Positions 43,320 to 55,307 are shown, counted from the stretch's first letter. The stretch: DNA of 64,000 bases from Ascochyta rabiei (GCF_004011695.2 NC_082405.1:620001-684000); one strand, 5' to 3'. Numbers and translations are program-made. The notes: generated by a model from the sequence alone, not told the origin.

Positions 43320-44459
43320 ATGGGTCATCATCACGTCCAAGTATCTCGCAAAACGCGGTTGAGAGCTGTCATAGCCATATCGTTCTGTTTCTTCGTCGCT
43401 GAAATCTCTGTCGGCTTTTACACCCACTCGCTGGCCCTTGTGAGCGACGCATTCCACTACCTCAACGATCTAATTGGCTTCATCGTTGCCCTGGTGGCAG
43501 TCCAAGTAACGGAGCGCAAAGATGCACCACAGGACCTTACCTTCGGATGGACACGAGCACAATTACTCGGTGCCTTCTTTAATGGCGCCTTCCTTCTTGC
43601 TCTGGGTTTGAGTATTGCATTGCAGTCCATCGAACGCTTCATCTTCCTCCAGCACGTCGAGGATCCGAAGCTGGTGCTCATCGTAGGATGCATTGGTCTC
43701 ACACTTAACCTCATCAGCGCTGCCTTTCTCCACGAGCATGATCACGGCGATGGACATGGGCATAGTCATGCACACAGCCATGGTCAACCCGCTCACAATC
43801 ATGATGACGTTGAGAGTCTTTCGACAGTCTCCATGCAAGACCACCACCTCGAGCATCTACATCTTTCCCTTGCTCCTTCTAAGCACGGCATGGACCTTGG
43901 TATCCTAGGTGTCCTTATCCACATCCTCGGCGATGCCATAAACAACATCGGAGTCATAATCTCCGCCCTCATAATCTGGTTCACCCACTCGCCCTCACGC
44001 TTCTACGCCGATCCAGCTGTGTCAATGTGGATAGCGATCATGATCCTCATCTCCGCGATCCCACTCACGAAACGCTCCGGCAAGATCCTTCTCCAGTCAG
44101 CACCCCTCGGCGTCAAGATCGAGGACGTCAAGCACGATCTAGAAAGCATACCGGGCGTACTGAGTGTGCACGAACTACACGTGTGGCGCCTCGACCAAAG
44201 GAAGGCGATCGCGAGTGCCCATGTCGTAGTCAGTAATCCGGACGTGGAGAGCTTTATGGGGAAGGCAAAGGTCATCAGTGAGTGCCTGCACGCCTATGGA
44301 ATTCACTCGGTGACGTTGCAGCCTGAGCTTTCGGTGCAGAGGGTGTCAGATGATGAGGCCACAGAGGTGGGCTCTGCAATGACCACTGCAAGACTGAGCT
44401 CGGAGAAGTGCGGTGTGCCATGTGGGAGTGTGTGCGAGGAATTGAAATGCTGCAAGTAA
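43320..44459 (+). CDS. CDF-family zinc/cobalt transporter (Zrc1/Cot1-like)
   Basis: A single exon of 379 aa from the ATG at 43320 (MGHHHVQVSRKTR); the frame is open further upstream but begins with TTG. Six predicted transmembrane helices. Zinc-site motifs are present in the second helix (SDAFHYLND) and the fifth (HILGDAINN), both of the HxxxD type of ZnT/Zrc1 carriers. A His-rich cytosolic loop (HEHDHGDGHGHSHAHSHG) lies between helices 4 and 5, and a C-terminal regulatory domain carries VLSVHELHVW. These proteins exchange Zn2+ for protons into the vacuole or another organelle and protect against zinc excess. The C-terminus carries a small Cys cluster (EKCGVPCGSVCEELKCCK), an unusual possible metal-binding tail. 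Substrate (zinc rather than cobalt) is inferred. Confidence 0.94.
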   Translation: MGHHHVQVSRKTRLRAVIAISFCFFVAEISVGFYTHSLALVSDAFHYLNDLIGFIVALVAVQVTERKDAPQDLTFGWTRAQLLGAFFNGAFLLALGLSIALQSIERFIFLQHVEDPKLVLIVGCIGLTLNLISAAFLHEHDHGDGHGHSHAHSHGQPAHNHDDVESLSTVSMQDHHLEHLHLSLAPSKHGMDLGILGVLIHILGDAINNIGVIISALIIWFTHSPSRFYADPAVSMWIAIMILISAIPLTKRSGKILLQSAPLGVKIEDVKHDLESIPGVLSVHELHVWRLDQRKAIASAHVVVSNPDVESFMGKAKVISECLHAYGIHSVTLQPELSVQRVSDDEATEVGSAMTTARLSSEKCGVPCGSVCEELKCCK

Positions 44460-44754
44460 TCAGTACGTTAGTCATATGGTTCAGGATTGCTTAGTCCCTT
44501 TTCGTGTATCATTCAGCATGGCTAGTCTCTTGTGTAGCAGGAAAAGCCGCATATGGGCAGTACTCCTTATGAACATGCTCGCTGGAGTGGCACTGGGTGT
44601 ATGCTTTTGACAAACGCTTCGTTCAATGCTAAGCTTTTGGTCATACCAGACCGTAAATCCATAATCTACATACCTCACATCGCTGATGGGATATCTCTTC
44701 TCAATCATATCGGGGCCAAAGCTACTCTGTACTTACAACGTCTCTTTCCATCAT

Positions 44755-46412
44755 TTACTGTGTCTTCTTCGCGCTCTTCTCAGATGGCGCGCTGTACAAC
44801 CAGACAGCTACAAATGCCAACCAGCCGGCAATGGTAACCCAGATGCCACCAATCCAGACCCAAGCACCGCTGATCTGCCAACTCCTTGGCCACTCATCGT
44901 GAGCAAAGTGCCTGACTGTAACCTGTCGCTTCTCGTCGATGTTCGTGACGAAAGGTCGACGGTAGTTCACACGGAAGTTGAAGATACCGTGCTGATCGGG
45001 GGTCTTGAACGCTACACCAAAGACGGTGGAGTTGGCAGTCTGCGAGATAGGGGAGAGGTTGAGGCGGTGGAAGGGCGAAAGCATGCTGAACTCGAGCTGA
45101 ATATTGTCGTTCACGGCGGGGACGAAGGGGATGAGGCGGTCGTTAGAGTATTCAGAAATCTCCACCTGGTAGTGCTGTGCTGTTGTTAGCTCGAAGCTAG
45201 GCTGTGGCAATGGAGTAACGTACCACATCGCTCTTCACGCGGTAGATGGTGGGGTTGCTCTCGGGAATGCTGGAGTTCAGCTTCTTGCTAGCACCGTCAT
45301 CCTGATAGTGGATGACCTTGCCGACCTTCAGGACACCAGTCTCCTTGAAGGCCCATGCGGACAGCTTGGTAGCAAATTCGCGGTTGGCAGTTGTTACAGC
45401 CTTATCGCCTAGCTTGGCCTTCTCAGCGAACCACTTGTTTTGAAGCAGCTCAGCTGATCCAAGAACGGTCAGGCGTGCCGAGTTGTGAGCCTGTATGGCG
45501 GAGACGATGCTCAGCTGCTGACCAACAGCGAAGGGGTCCTCCACAGCCTCAGCCTCGTCCTTGGGGTTGTAGCTGTATGCTGTGCTTGGTGCACGGAGAA
45601 TAGGAGAGAGAAGAGGGGAATCGTTTCCGAGGACTTGGCCAACTGCGCGGGGGACTGCGATGTGCCCCTCTCCACCGAAGTAGTTCTGAACACCTGACCT
45701 GAGCGCAGCGGGAAACGGAAGTAGTAGAACATCGTGTTTGTCCGCTGCGGACACGGAGTCGTAGTTGAAGTGATCGACGATCAATGCACCCTTGTCACTG
45801 GGGATGTTGATGTCGAGCTCGAGGAGGAGAGACTGTACAGCGGTAGGGGTGGCTTGTTCGCTGGAGAGCGCGACAAGGATGTTCCCGTCCTTCTTTACGA
45901 ATTCGAGGAGACTGTTGGCGGTCAGAGCTGGGCCGAGACCCTTCGACTTTGCGGGGAGCAGGAGGACGTGGTCGTAAGTTCGCTCGTCGTGCTTGAAGAG
46001 AGCGACCTTGTCACCCTTGGGCGATTCAACGGTCGTGTGGAAACCGCGGGCTATGGGAGAAGTCAGCAATGCTCTGGCTATTCCACATTCTCGTTGACAG
46101 TGACTCGAGGTTCCATTCGAGCTGTCTTGAAGCCAAGTTGCGAGCTTACGCGGCTTCAACTTTGTCGATCTTGACAACCGAAAGCAAGAGTCTAAGAGAC
46201 TTTGCAGAACGCCAGGACTTGACTGCAGCTTCCAAGTGCTTCCTACAACGAAAGATGCACTCACCTGTCAGATCCTCGAGGAACACGCTGTACTTCTCGC
46301 GCTCGGCCTGCTCGTCGAGCACAACCAGCAACCTGTTGCCTGTGAAACTCGCCGCCTTCACCACGGCAGCAATGGCCAAGACCACGAATGAAAGTAGCCA
46401 CCTCATGATCAT
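44755..46412 (-). CDS. WBP1: Oligosaccharyltransferase subunit Wbp1 (OST48)
   Basis: Three exons, 46412..46265, 46050..45224 and 45174..44755, give 464 aa. Wbp1 is an essential subunit of the ER complex that transfers the N-glycan to Asn-X-Ser/Thr. Visible features are a signal peptide (MRWLLSFVVLAIAAVVKA), the start LLVVLDEQAEREKYSVFLEDL, a long lumenal domain with GPALTANSLLEFVKKDGNILVALS, HYQVEISEYSNDRLIPFVP and NFRVNYRRPFVTNIDEKRQVTVRHFAHDEWPRSW, one transmembrane helix near the end (IGGIWVTIAGWLAFVAVWLY), and a cytosolic tail ending KKTQ, an exact KKXX ER-retrieval signal. Two ATGs lie six bases apart (46412, 46406). The first intron is 214 nt, about four times the usual size here. It is divergent from NUO9.5, 270 bp away. 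Confidence 0.96.
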
Positions 46413-46682
46413 GAATTGGCGAAGTAGGACTTGACACCTTGGGCGTACGTAGACAGCTACACGTAAACGTATGCTACGCCAAGACAGTCGGCGCGGAACA
46501 TCCACCAACGCCGATTCACGGCGGGCTAGCCTGAGCTCCGAGCAACCTCACGTCGAGACTCGTAGCGACACGACCAGCAATTCGAGGCATTGAGGCCCCT
46601 ACACACACTGTACGCACCCAAGACCACCTCACGGATACTTATCCGCTCGCTCTTACTCACGAGAAACAGCAATACCGTCAAA
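46413..46682. promoter_or_regulatory. Shared divergent promoter of WBP1 and NUO9.5
   Basis: Only 270 bp separate the start codons of two head-to-head housekeeping genes, so the promoters must overlap or be shared. GC-rich with no TATA box. Confidence 0.5.
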
Positions 46683-46925
46683 ATGTCCGGCATCCCGCCC
46701 TCCCCCCGCTTCTACCAGCAGCCGCTGCGCTACCTCAAATGGGCCTCGTTCAACAAGCCTGCATACTTCTACAGCATCGTCGTTGGCTGCGCTGGCCCTA
46801 TTCTGGTCTTCACCGTACCATCGATCAGGAGGTACCTGGGCGAGGAGCCGATTCCTAAGATCCCGTTGACATACCCGATCCCCAAGGGCCAAAGACCAAG
46901 GCCAACCGGATTTGACGATGAGTAG
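46683..46925 (+). CDS. nuo-9.5: Complex I subunit NUO9.5
   Basis: Eighty residues from ATG 46683 (context GTCAAAATGTCC). The sequence MSGIPPSPRFYQQPLRYLKWASFNKPAYFYSIVVGCAGP matches the fungal 9.5-kDa accessory subunit of NADH:ubiquinone oxidoreductase: short N-terminal segment, one membrane helix (FYSIVVGCAGPILVFTVP), then a Pro-rich tail (PIPKIPLTYPIPKGQRPRPTGFDDE). It acts in the inner mitochondrial membrane as part of complex I. No presequence is needed for this type. The frame is open upstream to 46590 but begins with TTG. Confidence 0.9.
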   Translation: MSGIPPSPRFYQQPLRYLKWASFNKPAYFYSIVVGCAGPILVFTVPSIRRYLGEEPIPKIPLTYPIPKGQRPRPTGFDDE

Positions 46926-47311
46926 AGACAAAGGACAAGATGAGGGACGTGAGGCAGAGAGAATCAGAGGGATTTTGAATGCGCTACAACATCACTGGTG
47001 GAACGGGCGCGGAGACTACAGCATGTAGAACAACTGGGGAGAATTCAATACACTGTACAAAGAACAATTTCATTTCTCAATATCATGTGTTAGAGCAAGC
47101 CGTATCACTAACGCCTGCAAATCCTCGTCAAAACCAAGTTGGAGCCTCATTGTGGTCCGCCATGGCTATCGTTTTGAGTCTCGAAGATCAAGCCTGGAGG
47201 GCCTTTTCCTCTGAAAGATTGCCAATTGCGCCCCCAAATCCGTAGCCTGGTGGCTACAATACGTCCAAGAACTTCAAATCGCTACCGATTGCAAGGTTTA
47301 TAAACTTCACT
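46926..47311. other. Convergent 3' intergenic region
   Basis: Between the stops of NUO9.5 and the third BTB gene. No gene, tRNA or repeat recognised. Confidence 0.6.
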
Positions 47312-48748
47312 CTACTCGTACCTCATACGTTTGCCCGTCTCACTCTCATACTCAGGCTCCACCACCACCACCACCTCCTCCTCCTCACTGTACTCCAACT
47401 CCTCCTGCCTTTCTCCACTAAAACTCCTCTGCAACTTCCTTACGGTTTCCAGGTTTGACCTTGCAATCTCGTTCCCGCCTAGCTTGTACGTTCTCTTCGC
47501 CGGCATAACTCTTGTCTCCCGCTCCTCTTTCAACCACGGGAAATCGTCCCTTGCGAACTCCGTGCAGGTCAGATACTTGACTGGAAAGCGGTGCACGTCG
47601 AGCTGACAGTGACTCCTTAGCACCTTGCTATCGTCAACAACCTTCTTGATGCACTCTTTGAATTCGTACAAATGGTTTTCAAGCACGTTCATGGCTTTCT
47701 TGGTCATGGGGAAACGGGTATGAAACTGATTGATGACTGATTTGTCCATGTACGCGTCGCCGCCATTACCAAGTGCGAAGAACAGCTCGTACCCGCAGTC
47801 TGGAGCATCTCGACCTTTGCCCGTGATGAGGCGTTGAGAGACCCAGTGACGGAAGAAGGTTAGTGCCATCCACACCAGGATGTCTTTTCCATAGGATTCG
47901 CGCTTGATAGGCAGATCTTCAGAGGGGAGACGTATGACCTGTGGGTAATGCGAGAGAACACTGAGTTCGAGGCTCTTGCACTTCTCGAGGAGGATGTGGT
48001 GGTAGTTTTCGACCAGGCCGCGCACACTGGGTATATCACGGAGACGGTCGATCATGTTGTATTTGGTCTTGAAGACTTTCCAGTTACCAACGAGGTGTAC
48101 GACGCACTCCCTGAAGATCAGCTCGCTACGAATGCGATACGCCAATTCGATCCAGGCATACGGCACACCCTGGATCGCACGAAAGAGATCTTGGCCGTGT
48201 TTGAAGAGCGCGACTTCGATTGGCTTAGAGATTAGCCCGGTACAGCCAAGGTAATCCGAGATCTGAAGAAGCTGATAGCAATCGAACAGGGCGGCGGACA
48301 TATCCGTGTCGTCCACAGCAAGCTCCTTGTTGTAAAAGGCGTACAAGATTGATTCGTAGTTGGCAAATGCCTGATTAGCTTGAGGTATGCGGCCATTTTC
48401 GTTCACAACCAGGCCTGAACGGCCATCCGCGCGCTCGCCCGTAGATGTGAGCTCCTATGGAAAATCAGCTCTCGAGCCGTTTGATTCCACGGAGATAATC
48501 CATCAGCCATGACTACGTACCACGAGTTCAAGATGGCCAGCAGGAAATTGTTCATCAGGTAGTCGTGTGAGCTCAACCATCCAGCGTATTTTAACCCCGG
48601 CACTTCTGGCACGGCTACTGAGCTTTGCAGCATTGCGCTCGCTCAGCATCTCAGCGAAGAGGGTGGAGTTCCTTGCGAGTGTGCCGGAGTGAAATTTGTA
48701 ACGGCGTTTATGACCGAGGATGATCTCAACATCTTCTGCTTGGTTCAT
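47312..48748 (-). CDS. BTB/POZ-domain protein (456 aa)
   Basis: Two exons, 48748..48521 and 48454..47312. The N-terminal BTB-like domain starts EDVEIILGHKRRYKFHSGTLARNSTLFAEML and continues across the 66-nt intron to ILYAFYNKELAV and CYQLLQISDYLGC, equivalent to the usual YTgxl...llxlAdkyg blocks. The rest is helical with WIELAYRIRSELIFRECVVHLVGNW, ending in a Glu-rich, Val-run tail (EEEEVVVVVEPEYES). This architecture (BTB plus a long helical region) is common among unassigned fungal proteins; no function is known. The splice donor is GTACGT. It is the third BTB gene in 13 kb, but on the opposite strand from the first two. Confidence 0.85.
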
Positions 48749-49334
48749 TGTGGCAGCGTGGGAACCGATGTAGTTGCCTGCAACGCTGTAGGTGGTCGAG
48801 AGCGCGGCGTCGAAGGTATTGCTGTGAAAGCTAGAGGAGAGAAGGCGTAAGTGTTGTTGAAAGGAAGGTACTCCAACGTGGCTGGAAGGAGGCTTAGCCA
48901 AGTGAGAGAGTAGGCGCGGCGCGCTGCTGTTTGTAGACGGTGGCACGTGTCGAAGGTGAAGGCACGACTTGAGACTCAGTACTGTGACGTGAATACCTGT
49001 CACCGCAGCAACGAAAGTGAATCTAGCCAAAACAACTGGAGTCGGAAGAAGAACATCAGGTAATATTTGGATGTTGTAAGCCAAAGTTTGTATTCTCCAA
49101 GTCTCCATTCTCTGGGAGGTTTAAGATCAGAGATAAATACGGCCAAGACCTCCCAGTCACTGGCATCTTACTATGACGTGTGCAGATAGACTATGTGGTT
49201 TCATAGAGCAGCATGTTGATCTTACTCACAGATTCATAGAGAGAAGAAAATATGATCAATTACTGGACGATATATCCGTGGCATCAATGACAGTCCAGTG
49301 GTGACGTGGTTTGTGCATTTCCTTCTCCTGAGCT
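48749..49334. other. Intergenic, promoter of the third BTB gene
   Basis: About 590 bp between two minus-strand genes. AT-rich around 49180-49280. Nothing recognised. Confidence 0.55.
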
Positions 49335-50431
49335 TTACTTCTCAATCCTGATTCCCTCTTCACTACTCTGCTCCGTGGCAACATTCCTCTTCCTGCCATA
49401 CCAAGTCTTGTTACTCCTCTTCTTGGGTTCTGTCCTCGCGTCGAGCGCTTCCCTGAAGCATAGTCCAGGGTGGAAGATGTTCAGTGCCAACACCGCAGCG
49501 ACAATGACAGCGCCCTCCAAGCCAATGAAATATCTCTGTGTCTTGATAAGATGTCCATTCCACCCTTCACTCAGTTCTGCTACCCTGTATACGCATCGCG
49601 TAAAGATGCATAGCGTTGCGAAAGAGAGTGCGATCAGAAAGCCCTTGAAATGCCACGAGTTGCGCAGCTTTGCGTGCCTCGGATCCAGCGCGTCTTGACC
49701 AAGCTTGCGAATGCGGCCGATGGTGCGAGTTGCAAAGTCGAGTGCAAGGACAATGAAGATAAGTAGTGTGACTACCTGGAAAGCCAGACCGGCGATCATG
49801 ATGTTGTTGCCTAAGGTCGGATCTTCATTCTGGTGGGTCTTTGCACTGGCGATGCCGCCGCCGAGGGCCTGGAGGACTAAAGAGGCGACATCGCAGGGAA
49901 TGAAGATGCGAGGGTAGGAAAGTGGCTTGATGCGCGAATTTTCGGAACCGAAGGTACTGACGATGCGGGAGAGGCATAGATAGATACCAGCTGCAAGGAA
50001 TGCTGGGGCGATTGTGAGGCAGATGATCTGGATCAGGAAGGGGTTCTGTAATTTGTGAGCTGCGAATCTTCAGACATGCGATCCCAGACTCGCCAACGTA
50101 CCTCAGTGAATCCATCGTTGTAAGCCAACACCCTGCCGACGTAACCTATTACTTCCAGCGCGCATCCGCAGACCATGGCAATCGTGAAGCCAAGCCATGC
50201 TTTGTTGAGGAATCCTTGGCCAATGTATCCCAGAGTTGATATTCCAAGCAGAATCAGGAATGCAAGATTCGCTCCAAGAGACGGACGATATCCCCAATAC
50301 GATGCGCTGAGCGGGCAAGTGTCGTAAGTGCAGTGGCTGCGGTAATCTTGGATTGCGCTGCGGTCGTTGTCACTTGCTCGAGCCGCCAGTATCGAAGCTT
50401 CAAACAGCGTCTTGTAGGCAAAGGACGCCAT
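49335..50431 (-). CDS. RTA1-like seven-span membrane protein
   Basis: Two exons, 50431..50102 and 50045..49335, give 346 aa. Seven hydrophobic segments are visible: FLILLGISTLGYIGQG, FTIAMVCGCALEVIGYVGRV, LIQIICLTIAPAFLAAGIYLC, VASLVLQALGGGIAS, MIAGLAFQVVTLLIFIVLAL, FLIALSFATLCIFTRCVYRV and GLEGAVIVAAVLALNIFHPG. Signature RTA1-like words include EVIGYVGR, LAPAFLAAGIYLCL-type, DVASLVLQALGGG and IFTRCVYRVAE. RTA1-family proteins (Rta1, Rsb1, Pug1) are fungal lipid-translocating or stress-resistance membrane proteins; the substrate is unknown. A hydrophilic basic tail (KKRSNKTWYGRKR) ends the protein. The single intron has a GTACGT donor. Confidence 0.93.
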
Positions 50432-52657
50432 TATGATCGCCCTTGGAATGTGTGTATTGGAGTTTAGGCAGCGAGGGGGCGAAAGAAAGAGCGACCTTGG
50501 ACAGCGTCTAAGACACGCGTGTCAGGCCGACGTCAGGGAAAGAGAAACTGAATGATAGATATTACAATTGAAATAAAGCCCAAACTGAACAAACGTAAAG
50601 CCGCGATACCCTACTTAAGACATTTGCCAATTGCCAACCTCCTAGCACGGGGTTAAGCACATTCAAGCGCTTGGGCAAGCTTTGTAATGCTGTGGCGTGC
50701 CATCGATGAGACTTTGATACCACGCTTCTGTAACCGAGATCTATTCTCGCCCCTTCAACCCGGTTTATACGGCAGGATCGCTGCGATTATTGGTGCGTTG
50801 GTCAGAATTTGTGGCCTGAACACGCCGCACCAACATGCGGTCATGTCGGCCAACCCAGCTCGCTTGCCGGAGTGGATCTGAACGCGCGAAGATTCGTTCC
50901 GAGCATGCGCCTAAAACGGCAATTTGATCGACAAGGCTTTCACAAGGTTGCGGATGTATAGATATCAAACCTACGGCGTACTGCCATCCCTCGCTTTTCT
51001 GTCCTCTCCTACGTCTTTGAACGTCGCTCAGTGGTGCGTGCGTGTGGTACGTCGTGAAGGCACAAACACGCCGCCTGATATGGTACCTAGCGCTTGATAG
51101 GGCACCTAATTGATTTCAAGAATCGTGTATTGGAGGTGGCTGCAGGCAACAGTTGGATGCTCGGGACGTTGGACCGGCAGTGCTCAGCCCGTGTGCTGGG
51201 TCTGAAACTGACAGCGGCAGGCGCCCACGTCGACAAAGCTCCTTGCAGGCCACCCAGAGCCTCTTTGGCGCGCTCAAAAGACACTATCTTCCGGTCGTCA
51301 ACAGTGTCATGGCGCGATCGTGTCGAGATACTCAATTGACGAGCTGCCTTGCCAGCTTGAGTTCTCTCGCGCTTTCGTAACATGCCGGCGCACGGCTCAT
51401 TTCTAGTTCTGCCTGGCTTCGTCGTGCACCGCTCTTCTCAGCGACTTACAAAAGAGGTAATATGCGCCGAAGCCTTTTCATCACTGTCATCGTCACCTGT
51501 GTCTTTGTAATGGCGTGTTACGCTGTCTGAGAAAGCACTGTAAGTGTAAGAGAAGTGGTTGAAACTTCTAGTTCGCGATTTTGCAGAAGCTATGGTGAGA
51601 GAAGAAAGAGAATAATCCCTGTGCGATTCTTACACTCTCTACATAAAGACATCAGCTTCTACAATAACACTACGGATACAAGCACCAGTATGAACCCCAG
51701 TAATGGACCAGTTATGGGAGAGAGAGTCGTCAGCTACTGTTAAGGTTTGTGGCGCTTAAAAGCTGAGGCAAGCCACAGTGCGAACAGGAGGATTCAGCTC
51801 AAGCGGCTGAGAGAACCTCAAAAGGTTTGTGTGTGAGATCAGTTCTTAGCATATGGATCATTGCCCTTATCGGGAGCAGAAACGTATAGTTTCTGGTTAC
51901 ACATTTGAAGATCCAATCGACGAATGAGCATGTTTACCAACGGGGGCACAGAAGATACTTGTCATCACGTGGGACTTAGTCTGGCAGGTCGATGTTACGA
52001 GGTTAGCATGCACAGCACGATTTCGTATTGATTTTCAGCTCCGAGATCCACATGGCTTGCAGCTGCCTACGATCTTGCCAGGGGCATCTCAGTAAGTCCG
52101 GGCTGAGATGCATGCTTTAAGGCTGACCCGAACATCAGCTTACTGTGTTGCTTGACATTCAACGCCTCGGTAGTCAGAAAGCTGTAGGCCAATGAGGGGC
52201 CTATCGATGGCTGCTGACATCTACAACATCTTCTTGTGGTTCTCCGGAGTACTGAGAAGAGCGGTCAGGTCTTCTAAAATTCGATGTTACAGCCAGCCAC
52301 ACGTAAATTTCCACTTTCTACCAGTGTTCCGCTCCCAGATCTCTTTACTTAGCCGCAGCATATGCGGAGAAGGCAAAGACCTGGCCTCCCCGAATAGCAT
52401 CATCAGCCACTTTCTGTGAAACCTACACTAGGAGTCTGCAGAATGGGAAGCCATCAGCTGTGCTTGTGCACTGCAGTGAGTGGTGTAGCTTACAGTATAC
52501 ACTAGTTCTCTCTGATCAGCTGGAGCTGACAAGGTGAGCATCATGGCTCTCACTGAGAAAGTGGAGCTTAAGTAGACACGCTTGTGCCGTTCGCACATAT
52601 CTGATACTCCCTCCAACCCCAAGTCTCTGAATTGAACACCTCATCCCAAAGCCGATA
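50432..52657. other. 2.2-kb gene-poor stretch
   Basis: Promoters of the divergent RTA1-like (minus) and DyP (plus) genes at the two ends. The middle has only short featureless ORFs. No repeat or RNA gene recognised. Confidence 0.55.
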
Positions 52658-54211
52658 ATGAATCCCCTCAAAGTAGAAGACCTTGGAGGTATTCAAGGAG
52701 ACATTCTGCTCAATGGCTTGCCCAAGAAGGCCGAGATATTCTGCTTCTTCACGATCAGAGCTGCACAGGGATTCTGTCAGAACATCCAAAAAGTAGCCAA
52801 TTCGAACATCGCGACTGGAAAAGATATCAAAGATCTACGGGAGCAAATCAGCAAGCTCGACAAAGGCAATATCATCGACGTAGCAAAGACCAACATTGCT
52901 TTCACTTCCAGAGGCCTGACAAAGGTAAGCAACCACGATCAGGAAGTGTTGGCTACAAGCTAACGGACACAGCTGGCCAATGTTCAGACGTCACTTCAAA
53001 ACGGCATCAGCGGCCTCCAGAACTCTGCGCCGTCATTCGTCGGGGGCATGCAGAAAGATTCGGAGCGGACTGCTTTGGGAGATCCGGTTTTCAATAATTG
53101 GAACCTCAACCAGAATGGCGGTGGACCCATCGATGGTGTCCTGATCGTTGCTGGAATCAGTATGCCTACCGTAGAGAATGAGCTCAAGAATGTGCTGCGA
53201 TCGTTGAACACGGGCGGTGAGGTGGTGGCTGAGCTCTTTAGAGAGGTCGGGTTCGAAAGGGAGAAACTGCCAGGCCATGAACAGTAAGTTGAGCTTATGG
53301 TTTCTATGACAGAGGTTGCTAATGCATCCATAAGCTTTGGATTCAACGATGGCATATCACATCCTCAAGTTTTCGGCATCAACGACAGCCCCAGCTTAAC
53401 CTTCAAGCTTGACGATGTCGTTCAGTCGAGTGACACAAGCAACTTTGTTGATCCAGGCGTCATCGTGGTCGGCCGCCATGGTGACGAAAACAACCCTAAG
53501 CCTCAGTGGATGACAGATGGCAGTTTCTTAGTCTTCCGTAAGTTGGAGCAGCATGTGGGCAAATGGAATGACTTTGTCGTCAACAAGTGGCAGGAGGCAG
53601 GTTCGCGTGGCCCAGACCAGTTTGGCGCCCAACTTATGGGCAGATGGCAGAGTGGTAAGTCTATCTGACTCGAGTTGTTCACATTCGCTGATCGTTCGGT
53701 ACAAGGTTGTCCTATTCAGTTACAGGACCAGAGAGATGACAAGTCCCTGGCTCTGAGAAACGATTTCGACTACGGTGGCGTGACACAACCGGGAGTGTGT
53801 CCTCTGGCAGCGCATATCCGCAAGGCGCACATCCGGAATCACTTCAACCCTTCTCGCATAATGCGCCGTGGAATTCCTTACGGCCAGGACTTCAAAAACG
53901 GTGGAGCGGACGAGGGGCGAGGTCTGCTGTTCGCTGCATACCAGTCAACCATCGAGAACGGCTACAGGTTCATCCAAACCGCGTGGGCAAACCAACCAGG
54001 CTTTCCTTCGGGAGGTGCTGGTCTCGACGTGACTATCGGCCAGGGAAAAGCAACAGATGCGCCTACTCCTTTCCAGATTGGGTCCAAGTCGGTCAACATC
54101 AATCCGATCAACGACTTTGTAACTCCTAAGGGCGGGGAGTACTTCTTCGCACCGTCCATGAGTGTCTTAAAGGCAGGGTTTAACATCGACAAGTTCCAGG
54201 CCAAATTGTGA
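52658..54211 (+). CDS. DyP-type haem peroxidase
   Basis: Four exons, 52658-52924, 52973-53283, 53335-53654 and 53706-54211, give 467 aa. DyP peroxidases oxidise dyes and aromatic compounds with hydrogen peroxide. The family motif GxxDG is present as G195-F-N-D198-G199 (FGFNDGISHP), giving the distal Asp; the motif is split from the upstream exon by the second intron. The proximal haem His is H336 in CPLAAHIRKAH, and a distal Arg is expected in the GGxDxxRGLLF-like segment (NGGADEGRGLLFAAYQ). The start (NPLKVEDLGGIQGDILLNGLPKKAE) is the usual fungal DyP opening. There is no signal peptide, so an intracellular enzyme is suggested, unlike the secreted DyPs of basidiomycetes. Assignment is secure; substrate unknown. 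Confidence 0.95.
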
Positions 54212-55307
54212 GCTCTCACGCGAGTTGGACGTACAATGCTTGTAGTGAAGATATCGAATGGATAATACAACTAGTGTGCTTTCTGGCTACCTTGCTTTTT
54301 ATTGAAATGGCATCGAGCTTATGGCTGCACCGTTCATCATGCGTACTGCGTTGGAATGTGTCGTGTGGGTACTCCATGGCCAAGTTCGAGGCCATGGCAT
54401 CGTAGTGACCTCGAGGCAGGTTTAGCCGCACTGCTAGCTGCGTTTCCTCGACGCAGAGCCTGAAGGCGGTTGTACTGTAAGGGGGAGCTTCGGATTGTCT
54501 ACTTGAGCTCCCGGCCTGAGCCTCGGGCGTCAAGAAAGTGCTAGAATCCTAACGAGCTTCCATTTGTCAGGTAGGAGATCGGGGGGTATCCCTTTTTACG
54601 CTAGTGCAACAGCACGGCCACCACTTCAGGTGATGTGCAGGTCGACGTCGTACGCCTTCAACAATCCTGTAGATGCAGTTTGAATGTATACCCGTAGACG
54701 TCTTACTCCACAGAAGCTTCGTTGTTGATCTAGTCCCTCTGTTTGCGCATAGCGTCGTGGTTTGGCGAGCTTCGAGCCACATCACTTGAATGGTTGTGGC
54801 CATTCCCTTGGCATCATCGACAGCGCACTCGCCCATCCGCGGATATCAACGCCTCCATCCCGTCTAACACACCTCCTGTCGATCGTGGAATCTGGCTTGG
54901 AGCTGTTGAGCTGAAGACGATTGGTGCACCCAGCCGTGTAGCAGAACTGTGTCTTGTTAGTCAGACAGCCGCGGAGGAAGAGGGGCTCCGCCATCCGCTA
55001 ACTGCCACCAGCACTTGTACCGATTACCGATCCTCGTCTGACGCACAACAACCACTCGATATAGGTGCGTAACGCCCCTGGACCACATCCCACCGAGTGC
55101 ACATCCGGGGAACGCCCCAGTGCACCTTTGGCAGTCGCGTGGTAGTCCAGTAGTCCAGTAGCCCAGACGTGGAAGATTCTGAGCCATGGGAGAAGGAGGC
55201 TAATGGTGCAAGAGCAGGTGTGCGACAGACGAATCTTTTTGGCACTGCTTGGAAGGGACGACGACAGGCCTATCTGGTTGAGATAGGCGCAGAAACCACC
55301 TGCCAAC
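54212..55307. other. Intergenic, no gene recognised
   Basis: About 1.1 kb between the DyP gene and the next plus-strand gene. Short ORFs only. A small AGTCCAGT-type repeat lies near 55140-55165. Confidence 0.55.
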
